In this document: one piece after another, positions 6,662 through 11,257 of the stretch
Position numbering within the stretch: the stretch's first letter is position 1
Layout of the letters: each line of letters begins with the position of its first letter
Assembly (NCBI GenBank): GCA_046730475.1
Contig: JBKPIY010000026.1
Span: 1 to 11,257, forward strand
Direction: 5' to 3'
From: JBKPIY01 sp046730475
Lineage (GTDB): Bacteria; Actinomycetota; Thermoleophilia; Solirubrobacterales; 70-9
DNA length: 11,257 nt
Notes under the pieces: model-generated
What the model was told of the DNA's origin: nothing
Database searches by the model: none
Seen by the model: the letters and a program-made list of their open reading frames with translations, nothing else
Translations under genes and position numbers: made by a program

Positions 6662-7744
6662 GTGGTAGCGAGACCTGTGCAGCTCTCCAAGACGCCGGGG
6701 CGCACCTATGCCCGCGGGACTCACGTCTCGGCGCTCTCCGCGCAGGCATACTCGCCCCGCCCGCTCACCGAGGGGGAGCGGTGGGTAGCCGAGGCCCTGC
6801 TCGACCTGCGCCGCGAGGGCTACTGCCTCGCGGCGTGGCGAGGCTTCATCCACCGCTCGCTCGACCGAGCCGCGGAGACGCGTCGCACCCGCCCGCGGCT
6901 CGCCCGGCAGGCGCGGATCTGGGGCCTGTGCGGGGCCGCGGCATGGATCGCCGCCTGCCGAGCCGCCGATCGTCGGGGCGAAATCTCGCTCCGCCGGGTC
7001 ACCGGCCTCGTCTGGTGGGGGGCAGTCTGGAAGATGCTCGACTGGCATCTGGGCATGGCCGAGGGAGGCGACGGAGAGCCCCGCGAGCGCCTCTCCAGCG
7101 CCGACGCAGTCACCCTCTCTCGCTTCTGGCTCGTTCCGCTAGTGTGGCCGCTGCGAACCAAGGGGCGCTGGTTTCCGGCGCTGATCGCGGCGGGCGGACT
7201 CTCCGATTGGCTCGATGGCGCGCTCGCCCGCGGTAGCGGGCGAACCCGGCTCGGCCGCGACCTCGACACGATGGCCGACCTCGCATTTCTCGGGACCGGG
7301 GCGAGCGCGGCGGTGGCCGCCGGTCGCCTTCCCGCGCTCGGTGCCTACTCGCTCGCCGGCCGTTACGCAGCGGGCACGGTCCTGGCGCTGGGAGGGGTGT
7401 TCGAGCGGGCCCGGCGGCCGGCGATCAGGGCCCGCCCGTGGGGTGGGGCGCTGCGCGTAAGCGGCCTGGCGCTTGCGGTGGCCGGCTGGAGGCGGACCGG
7501 GACCGTCGTCTTGATCGCTGGCTGCCTGACCCCGCCCCGATCGACTGCGCCACGGCACGGAACTTCGATCGGTCGACTGCGAGCACCCCGACCTGCACCA
7601 ACCCGCCTCGGCCAGAGGCCGAGCACCTGGCCGAAGAGCTCGGCCAGGGCCTCCTGGTGGCGGACCCGGAAGCGGGCGATGGTGACCCTGGTCACCATCA
7701 TCTTCGGCTCGTGGGCGGCCCGGCCGTGGCCGTCGGAGCGGTAG
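6662..7744 (+). CDS. CDP-alcohol phosphatidyltransferase, C-terminus run into IS remnant
   Basis: The genuine part is about residues 1-290. It has a soluble Arg-rich N-terminal region, then SSADAVTLSRFWLVPLVWPL, then the CDP-OH-P catalytic motif SDWLDGALAR followed by GRDLDTMAD (D182, D185, G186, A189, R190, G198, D202, D206), within about six membrane helices. Enzymes of this class exchange the CMP of a CDP-lipid for an alcohol group, making phospholipids at the inner membrane. The spacing between AR and the later G is 7 residues, against the usual 8, so activity deserves checking. After about 7530 the frame reads antisense through a transposase remnant to a stop at 7742, so the last about 70 residues are not native and the original C-terminus was cut just after the last helix. 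Start GTG 6662; GTG 6677 is possible. Confidence 0.75.
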   Translation: MVARPVQLSKTPGRTYARGTHVSALSAQAYSPRPLTEGERWVAEALLDLRREGYCLAAWRGFIHRSLDRAAETRRTRPRLARQARIWGLCGAAAWIAACRAADRRGEISLRRVTGLVWWGAVWKMLDWHLGMAEGGDGEPRERLSSADAVTLSRFWLVPLVWPLRTKGRWFPALIAAGGLSDWLDGALARGSGRTRLGRDLDTMADLAFLGTGASAAVAAGRLPALGAYSLAGRYAAGTVLALGGVFERARRPAIRARPWGGALRVSGLALAVAGWRRTGTVVLIAGCLTPPRSTAPRHGTSIGRLRAPRPAPTRLGQRPSTWPKSSARASWWRTRKRAMVTLVTIIFGSWAARPWPSER

Positions 7745-7883
7745 GAGGCATAGAAGGGCTCGAGGTCGAGCTCGTCGATCGCCTCGATCACGAAGGCGGG
7801 ATGGTCCTCCGGCAGCCAGTCGCGCAGGTCCGGGGCAGGAGCAGCGGTTGATTTCGATCTGAGCCGAGGAAGTTCTGGGCCAT
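7540..7883 (-). pseudogene. IS1182-like transposase, N-terminal part with internal deletion
   Basis: The start ATG (7883-7881) gives MAQNFLGSDRN, and after a frame change DLRDWLPEDHPAF, then EAIDELDLEPFYASYRSDG, then a PKMMV motif, all typical of the N-terminal domain of IS1182-type DDE transposases. The following TIARFRVRHQEALAELFGQVLGL normally lies some 35 residues further on, so an internal deletion has joined the two at a palindrome (7678-7699). A second frame change leads to GLVQVGVLAVDRSKF, the start of the catalytic DG/DR region, before similarity stops near 7540. The first frameshift is one missing C in a C run (7832-7835 on the plus strand). The catalytic core and C-terminus are absent, so it is dead. 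Confidence 0.7.
7678..7699. repeat. 22-bp perfect palindrome at the transposase deletion point
   Basis: GATGGTGACC and GGTCACCATC are perfect 10-bp arms around CT. It sits exactly where the transposase reading skips from PKMMV to TIARFR. Inverted repeats at deletion endpoints suggest the repeat took part in, or was created by, the deletion. Confidence 0.6.
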
Positions 7884-7956
7884 GGCTCAGTTTCTTCCTG
7901 CGAACGGACGGAAGTCGGGGGTTGTGCGACAGCCTCACGCGGAAGCAGCACCGACG

Positions 7957-8088
7957 TCACTGCGCGGCGCCGCTACTGGCATGGGTCGATGCAGGCCGGT
8001 AGACGCTGGTCCAGGCATCGAACACCTCCCGGGCGGGAGCGTCAAAGGTCCGCTCGATTCGCAGCACCAGGCCGTCGTGCTCGGTCAT
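7957..8088 (-). pseudogene. SRPBCC (AHSA1-type) protein, N-terminal fragment
   Basis: The 43-codon frame begins MTEHDGLVLRIERTFDAPAR and continues EVFDAWTS, the canonical first strand and helix of an Aha1/START-like SRPBCC domain. After AWTS (about residue 28, near 8005) it turns into unrelated sequence and stops at 7957. About 115 residues of the domain are missing. The start ATG (8088) overlaps the ArsR stop as ATGA, the usual arrangement of ArsR/SRPBCC pairs. A C-terminal SRPBCC piece without an N-terminus lies at 1607-1906 on the same strand. The two would fit with roughly 20 residues lost, though they could derive from different paralogues. Confidence 0.7.
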
Positions 8089-8414
8089 CCGCGCTCCTTT
8101 CGTTCCTCCAGATATTCGCCGACGACGTCGAAGAGGCGCTCCCAGCGCTCGCGCTGACTTTCTATCCAATCCGAGGTCTCGGCAAGCGTCTCGGGCCGCA
8201 GGGCGAGCCGGTGGTTCCGGCCGTCGATCACCCGGGTCACCACGCCGGCCTCCTCGAGCATCTTCAGGTGACGCGAGATGGTGGGCTTGGAGACCCCGAG
8301 CTCGCGGGTCGCCTCGCCGACCGTTGCGGCTCCGGCGCTGAGACGCTCGACGATGTCGCGCCGGATCGGGTGGGCAAGGGCCTTGAACGGATCGTTAGCC
8401 ATTGCGCTAATCAT
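8085..8414 (-). CDS. ArsR-family winged-helix transcriptional regulator
   Basis: A 109-residue protein: DPFKALAHPIRRDIVERLS (about 8-26), the helix-turn-helix VSKPTISRHLKMLEEAG (about 41-57) and the wing VVTRVIDGRNHRLAL. It is followed by a helical tail SDWIESQRERWERLFDVV that would dimerise. No metal-binding cysteine motif is present, as is usual for the ArsR members paired with SRPBCC genes, so the signal is unknown. I chose ATG 8414 because AGGAG stands 5 nt before it; the internal ATG 8402 has no such site. It is translationally coupled to the SRPBCC fragment (ATGA). It is divergent from the DUF899 gene, with 43 bp between starts, which makes autoregulation and control of DUF899 plausible. 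Confidence 0.85.
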   Translation of the reverse strand: MISAMANDPFKALAHPIRRDIVERLSAGAATVGEATRELGVSKPTISRHLKMLEEAGVVTRVIDGRNHRLALRPETLAETSDWIESQRERWERLFDVVGEYLEERKERG

Positions 8415-8457
8415 ATATTCTCCTCTCCAGAGGTCAGGCCGACAGAGGAGGAATGCG
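8395..8457. promoter_or_regulatory. divergent control region between arsR and DUF899
   Basis: Two short inverted repeats lie here: TTAGC-N6-GCTAA (8395-8410), overlapping the 5' end of arsR, and CCTCT-CC-AGAGG (8422-8433). TATATT (8414-8419) is the most AT-rich hexamer nearby and could be a -10 for the plus strand. AGGAGG at 8446-8451 is the ribosome-binding site for ATG 8458. Either repeat could be the operator of the ArsR protein. Confidence 0.45.
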
Positions 8458-9213
8458 ATGAGCGAGCACAGAGTCGGAACCCGCGAGGAGTGGCAGGCGG
8501 AACAAGACAAGCTCCTCGCGGAGGAGAAGGAGATCACCCGGCGCAACGACGAGCTCACGAAGAAGCGACGCGACCTCCCCTGGGTGCCGGTCGAGAAGGA
8601 GTACAGCTTCGAGACGGACGGCGGGACCAAGTCGCTGGCCGAGCTCTTCGACGGAAGCTCGCAGCTGCTCATCTACCACTTCATGTTCGGCCCCGTCTAC
8701 GAGGCGGGCTGCACGGTGTGTAGCTCGATCGCGGACAACCTCGATCCGAACGTGGTCCACCTGAAGGCTCGCGACACCAAGTTGATGCTCGTCTCCCGGG
8801 CGCCGCTCGAGAGGCTCCAGGCCTACAAGCAGCGGATGGGCTGGAACATCGACTGGGCCTCGACGGCCGGCAGCGGCTTCAACCGCGACCTCGGCTTCAC
8901 CCACACGGAGGAGGAGCTCAAGCCGTTCCTCGAAGGCGAGATCCCCCCGATCGTCAAGCAGATGGCGGAAGCCAGCGGCACGGACCCGGCGGGATATGTG
9001 GCCGAGAGCCCGGGCCTGAGCGCCTACGCGCTCTCGGACGGCGTCGTCTACCGCACCTACGTGACCACGGCGCGCGGACTCGAGCCGACCATGGGCTACT
9101 ACTTCCTGCTCGACCGCACCCCGGTTGGACGCGATGAGGGCCAGCTCGCGGCCCCGTTTTGGCTCCGGCGCCGCGACGAGTACGAGGACGCCGGCGCCGG
9201 ACGAACCTCATGA
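8458..9213 (+). CDS. DUF899 family thioredoxin-fold protein
   Basis: An intact 251-residue DUF899 protein. A charged N-terminal helix (REEWQAEQDKLLAEEKEITR) is followed by DLPWVPVEKEYSF, then LLIYHFMFGPVYEAGCTVC with a CxxC pair (C85, C88) at the thioredoxin-like active site. After that come KLMLVSRAPLERLQAYKQRMGW, DLGF and the usual C-terminal PFWLRRRDEYE. The fold suggests a redox or peroxidase-like role; no reaction is established. Length is normal for the family. ATG 8458 has a good AGGAGG site, whereas an upstream in-frame start would overlap arsR. It is transcribed away from arsR and probably regulated by it. The following 172 bp (9214-9385) hold no clear gene. Confidence 0.9.
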   Translation: MSEHRVGTREEWQAEQDKLLAEEKEITRRNDELTKKRRDLPWVPVEKEYSFETDGGTKSLAELFDGSSQLLIYHFMFGPVYEAGCTVCSSIADNLDPNVVHLKARDTKLMLVSRAPLERLQAYKQRMGWNIDWASTAGSGFNRDLGFTHTEEELKPFLEGEIPPIVKQMAEASGTDPAGYVAESPGLSAYALSDGVVYRTYVTTARGLEPTMGYYFLLDRTPVGRDEGQLAAPFWLRRRDEYEDAGAGRTS

Positions 9214-9331
9214 CTGGCTCGCTCGGGAGGATCGCGGCGAGGTAGCCAGATCCGCTTATGCCTCCCTTGCGCGAGGAGGAGCGCTGCCGGCCTTAGTGCT
9301 CGGTTCCGCGTGAAAGGAGCACGCCGGTGCG

Positions 9332-9376
9332 ATGACCACCGGTGCGCGCCGGGGATACGCTCTGGGCGTCCTCTAG
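9332..9376 (+). other. 14-codon ORF with ribosome-binding-like site, possible gene stub
   Basis: ATG at 9332 opens a frame reading MTTGARRGYALGVL to a TAG at 9374, with AAAGGAG (9313-9319) 12 nt before it. It resembles the first residues of a truncated membrane or secreted protein cut off by the neighbouring GNAT gene, whose 3' end lies 9 nt away. This is a weak call. Confidence 0.2.
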
Positions 9377-9385
9377 CCGGAAGCC

Positions 9386-9921
9386 CTAGCCATCGTTCGT
9401 GGTCAGAGAGAGCCGGCCAAACCAGTGTGGGAAGCTGGCGTGGTCTAGCTCCCGTTCGAACCGCAAGCCCGCCTTCTCCAAGACCCGCTGCGACGGGACA
9501 TTCGTCGTCAGCGTGAAACCAACGACCTCGGGGAAGCCAACCTGCGAGCCCACTGCACCGCCGTGAGGGCCATCTCGGTAGCAAGTCCTCGTCCCCAGAC
9601 ATCCCGACGCACCGCATACAGCACCTCCACGCTCGAACGCCCTCCGACCTGCGTACGCTGGAGTCCCCCGCGTCCGACGAACCCACCCATGCGAGCCTCG
9701 AAGAAGACCCATGGGCCGAAGCCTTCCCGCTTCCAGTGGTCGGTGTCCGCTGCCAAGAGTCCGCGTGCCTGCTCTCGGGTCCCGGGACCACCGAGGTCTC
9801 CGGGCCACAACGACTCTCTGACGTCCGTGTCACCGAAGAGGAGCGCGTAGGCACTCGCGTGCCATGGTTGGGGACGCTCTCCGCGCAGCCTTCGGCTTGT
9901 GACGCGCTCTTGGCTGTCCAC
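9386..9921 (-). pseudogene. GNAT acetyltransferase (RimJ/RimL type) with one frameshift
   Basis: Two minus-strand frames combine into a complete GNAT of about 178 residues. The upstream frame gives SRRLRGERPQPWHASAYALL (substrate-side start), WVFFEARMGGFVGRGGL, VEVLYAVRRDVWGRGLATEM (the acetyl-CoA loop RDVWGRGLA) and ALTAVQWA. The downstream frame gives VGFTLTTNVPSQRVLEKAGL, FERELDHASFPHW and the end. The junction at 9541-9546 is explained by one missing G between CGC and AGG on the minus strand. Members acetylate protein N-termini, aminoglycosides or small amines; the substrate is not readable here. Start GTG 9921, with TACGTT 6 nt upstream, suggests a leaderless mRNA. It is divergent from the SnoaL-like pair. 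Otherwise full length, so a base-calling error would restore a normal gene. Confidence 0.7.
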
Positions 9922-9927
9922 CCTGAG

Positions 9928-9933
9928 AACGTA
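9928..9933 (-). promoter_or_regulatory. -10 hexamer TACGTT for the second GNAT gene
   Basis: On the minus strand TACGTT, six bases and then GTG 9921 repeat the spacing seen at 2141-2153 and 3029-3041. No ribosome-binding site precedes the GTG. Confidence 0.4.
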
Positions 9934-10066
9934 ACCCCCGCAACCTCGAGCTGCGGACCTGTGCGGCATCGCGCTGCACTCTCCCTTTGCGGGACCAGCG
10001 AGCCTCTCCGCGTATCGCGCTCCACCCAGCACGACCGTCCCCTGGTAGCGGGATACTGCGCGGGCG

Positions 10067-10480
10067 ATGCCGCAGGAGAACGTGGAGATGGCCCGCCTGG
10101 GCAACGAGGCGTTTAACCGAACCCTCGCCGAGGGCGGCAACGACTACTACGAGTTCTTGGACGAAGAGGTTGAGTGGGTCCCGATCACGGCTTTCCTGGA
10201 CGGAGCGACCTATCGCGGCCCCGGCGGGGTACGCAAATGGATGGACGATTTGAGGCGAGACTGGGAGATCTACGAGGTCACGTTTGAGGGGTTCCGCGAC
10301 CTCGGCGACGATCGCGTGTTGGCTCTTGGCACCTGGCATGCACGAGGGCGGCGAAGCGGCGTGGAGCTGAATCTCCAACAAGCCGCCTGGCTTCTCCATT
10401 TCCGCAACCGGAAGCTGATCCGGCTGCAGACCTTCACCGACCCGAACAAAGCCCTCGAAGCCGCCGGGCTGCCGGAGTAG
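10067..10480 (+). CDS. SnoaL-like / NTF2-fold protein, first of a tandem pair
   Basis: A 137-residue NTF2-like protein: MPQENVEMARLGNEAFNR (first helix), DYYEFLDEEVEWVPI, YRGPGGVRKWMDDLRRDW, then strands with DRVLALGTWHARGRRSGVELN and HFRNRKLIRLQTFTDPNKA, ending ALEAAGLPE. The cone-shaped fold binds small ligands or acts as an isomerase or cyclase. In these large actinobacterial families the ligand is unknown. ATG 10067 has no strong ribosome-binding site; GATACT at 10052-10057 could be the -10. The stop is 3 nt before the next, paralogous gene, so the two are co-transcribed. Confidence 0.85.
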   Translation: MPQENVEMARLGNEAFNRTLAEGGNDYYEFLDEEVEWVPITAFLDGATYRGPGGVRKWMDDLRRDWEIYEVTFEGFRDLGDDRVLALGTWHARGRRSGVELNLQQAAWLLHFRNRKLIRLQTFTDPNKALEAAGLPE

Positions 10481-10483
10481 GCG

Positions 10484-10885
10484 ATGTCGCGGGAGAACGC
10501 GGAGATCGTCCGGAACTTCTACGCGATGGTCGACCGCGGCGACGCGAAAGCCTGGGACCTGCTTCCCCCGGATTTCGTGATCGATCTGTCGCGGCGGCTC
10601 ATAGACCCCGTGGTACTTCGTGGGCCCGATGAAATGCGCGCCTTCTATCGCGACCTCGATGCGACCTGGGCGGATGGGGCGAGGTTGGAAGTCGAAGAGC
10701 TGATCGACGCAGGCGACAAGGTGCTCATGCTGATCCGCTTTAGCGGGCGCGGCAAGACGAGCGGCGCTGAGGTTGAGGCTCTTGTCTGGAACCTGTGGAC
10801 GTTCCGCGATGGCGAGCCCGTCGGGTGGACCTACTTTGGAGAAGAGCGAGCCGACGCCCTCGAAGCCGCCGGGCTGTCGGAGTAG
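10484..10885 (+). CDS. SnoaL-like / NTF2-fold protein, second of a tandem pair
   Basis: A 133-residue paralogue of the preceding protein: MSRENAEIVRNFYAMVDRGD, then AWDLLPPDFVIDLS, VLRGPDEMRAFYRDLDATW, VEELIDAGDKVLMLIRFSGRG and VEALVWNLWTFRDGE, ending ALEAAGLSE. The fold and probable small-molecule role are as for its partner, but the pocket residues differ. ATG 10484 follows the upstream stop by 3 nt, and the GGAG within the end of the upstream gene (10474-10477) serves as its ribosome-binding site, so translation is coupled. The last 30 bases of the two genes are nearly identical, evidence of tandem duplication or conversion. The IS110 remnant begins right after its stop. Confidence 0.88.
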   Translation: MSRENAEIVRNFYAMVDRGDAKAWDLLPPDFVIDLSRRLIDPVVLRGPDEMRAFYRDLDATWADGARLEVEELIDAGDKVLMLIRFSGRGKTSGAEVEALVWNLWTFRDGEPVGWTYFGEERADALEAAGLSE

Positions 10886-10908
10886 CCGCTTTGGACTGCC
10901 ATGAAGAA

Positions 10909-10966
10909 GGGCCTCCGTTGGTGAGACGCTCAGTCGTCCACCAACCGAAACGCACCAAGGAGGCCC
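10909..10966 (+). promoter_or_regulatory. hairpin that hides the transposase ribosome-binding site
   Basis: GGGCCTCC (10909-10916) pairs with GGAGGCCC (10959-10966), and TTGGTG (10918-10923) with CACCAA (10953-10958). This gives 14 pairs with one bulged G (10917) and a 29-nt loop. The transposase ribosome-binding site AAGGAGG (10957-10963) lies wholly within the right arm, 10 nt before ATG 10974. In an mRNA entering from outside, the site would be masked; a transcript starting inside the loop would expose it. Confidence 0.55.
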
Positions 10967-10973
10967 AGCCCAA

Positions 10974-11084
10974 ATGCTGCATGCCGGGCTTGATCTCAGT
11001 CGCAAGAAGCTCGATCTCTGCCTGCTCTCGGGGGAGGGAGAGCACCTCGACCAGCTCGGGCGTCTGCCGCCTGCCGCTCCCTGA
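10974..11084 (+). pseudogene. IS110-family transposase, N-terminal stub
   Basis: ATG 10974, after a strong AAGGAGG site, opens a 36-residue frame: MLHAGLDLSRKKLDLCLLSG, then EGEHLDQLG, then a non-native end and TGA at 11082. HAGLDLSRKKLD is the typical N-terminus of IS110-type DEDD recombinases and contains the first acidic catalytic residue (D7). Full-length proteins have 300-400 residues, so more than 90 percent is missing. The sequence after about 11060 does not continue the protein in any frame. It is a dead remnant, whose regulatory hairpin is better preserved than the gene. Confidence 0.65.
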
Positions 11085-11152
11085 ACGCTTGACGGACGAA
11101 TGCGCTGCCTCCTCGCACCAGACACAAGACGGACACACGGGGACACTCTTCT

Positions 11153-11194
11153 ACGGCCACCTCTGGCCACGCCGTGAGCAAGTACGGTGGCCGT
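11153..11194. repeat. 9-bp perfect inverted repeat near the right edge
   Basis: ACGGCCACC (11153-11161) and GGTGGCCGT (11186-11194) enclose a 24-nt loop. The DNA after it (CCGTTTACAGGGA) vaguely resembles the IS end at 5780-5792. Nothing else in 11085-11257 looks like a gene; the last bases form CTCCT-A-AGGAG at the window edge. Confidence 0.4.
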
Positions 11195-11257
11195 TTACAG
11201 GGACGTTTCTGGCCCTCGGTGACCCCTCCGACCCCCGCTCGGTGCCCTCCTAAGGAG

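Larger units (their letters stand above)
7540..7963 (-). mobile_element. IS1182-like element remnant, 5' end plus partial transposase
   Basis: This comprises the transposase remnant (to 7883) and about 80 bp of its upstream flank, which match the IS end at 5707-5812 in opposite orientation. The outer tip lies near 7963 and the inner break near 7540, inside the end of the phosphatidyltransferase gene. The left tip also runs to within a few bases of the SRPBCC N-terminal fragment, so the element touches two damaged genes. Confidence 0.6.
10886..11084 (+). mobile_element. 5' end of an IS110-family element
   Basis: This includes non-coding DNA with a long hairpin (10909-10966) and the start of a transposase whose first residues are diagnostic for IS110. 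The left boundary must lie between the SnoaL stop at 10885 and the hairpin, and the right boundary near 11070-11084, where transposase similarity ends. IS110 elements lack terminal inverted repeats, so exact ends cannot be set by eye. Confidence 0.6.

Noticed and set aside
8278..8457. Upstream extension of the DUF899 frame to 8278
   Set aside because: It would overlap arsR antisense, has no family similarity, and ATG 8458 has a strong ribosome-binding site.
10795..11253. 152-codon frame across the right end
   Set aside because: It overlaps the SnoaL-like gene and the IS110 stub in another frame and shows no domain.
1..11257. CRISPR array, defence system or biosynthetic cluster
   Set aside because: I found no spaced direct repeats and no nuclease, helicase, toxin-antitoxin pair or synthase genes.

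Overview
The window is a high-GC stretch with third-position GC bias in all genes. It looks like an actinobacterium, most likely a soil Thermoleophilia/Solirubrobacterales-type lineage. That placement is an inference from the gene mix: tandem SnoaL-like proteins ending in an ALEAAGL tail, DUF2182, DUF899, DUF4328, ArsR/SRPBCC pairs, and TANNNT hexamers 6-7 nt before start codons, as in leaderless mRNAs. No gene identifies a species.

Layout. 1-670: a dihydrofolate-reductase-family gene running off the left edge (-), head to head with the 3' part of a CPBP membrane protease (+, frameshifted). 814-2088: on the minus strand, an alpha/beta-hydrolase scrap, the C-terminal part of an SRPBCC protein and an intact DUF2182 membrane protein, ending at a strong inverted repeat. 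2141-4297: a GNAT acetyltransferase, a 350-bp gap with a tRNA-3'-end-like sequence, a metallo-beta-lactamase-fold hydrolase broken by three single-base indels, and an internal fragment of a short-chain dehydrogenase. 4302-5421: a DUF4328 membrane protein (-) and a small four-helix membrane protein (+). 5422-6068: intergenic, holding an insertion-sequence end. 6069-7540: a membrane-anchored SRPBCC protein (-) divergent from a CDP-alcohol phosphatidyltransferase (+). 7540-7963: a deleted IS1182-like transposase whose 5' end matches the IS end at 5707 in inverted orientation. 7957-9213: an SRPBCC N-terminal fragment and an ArsR-type regulator (-), divergent from a DUF899 thioredoxin-fold protein (+). 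9386-10885: a second GNAT (-, one frameshift), then two coupled SnoaL-like genes (+). 10886-11257: the 5' end of an IS110-family element with a short remnant of its transposase.

Interpretation. This is an accessory, rearranged region, not a coherent pathway. At least seven genes are cut or frameshifted, and remnants of two IS families are present. The most interesting pattern is that an SRPBCC N-terminal piece (7957-8088, overlapping arsR by ATGA) and an SRPBCC C-terminal piece (1607-1906, overlapping DUF2182 by ATGA) lie on the same strand in the right order, about 6 kb apart. This is as if one arsR-SRPBCC-DUF2182 operon had been split by everything in between. I found no CRISPR array, rRNA, convincing tRNA, biosynthetic cluster or recognisable defence system. 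Because many indels fall in short homopolymers, assembly or sequencing error is a live alternative for some of the breaks.
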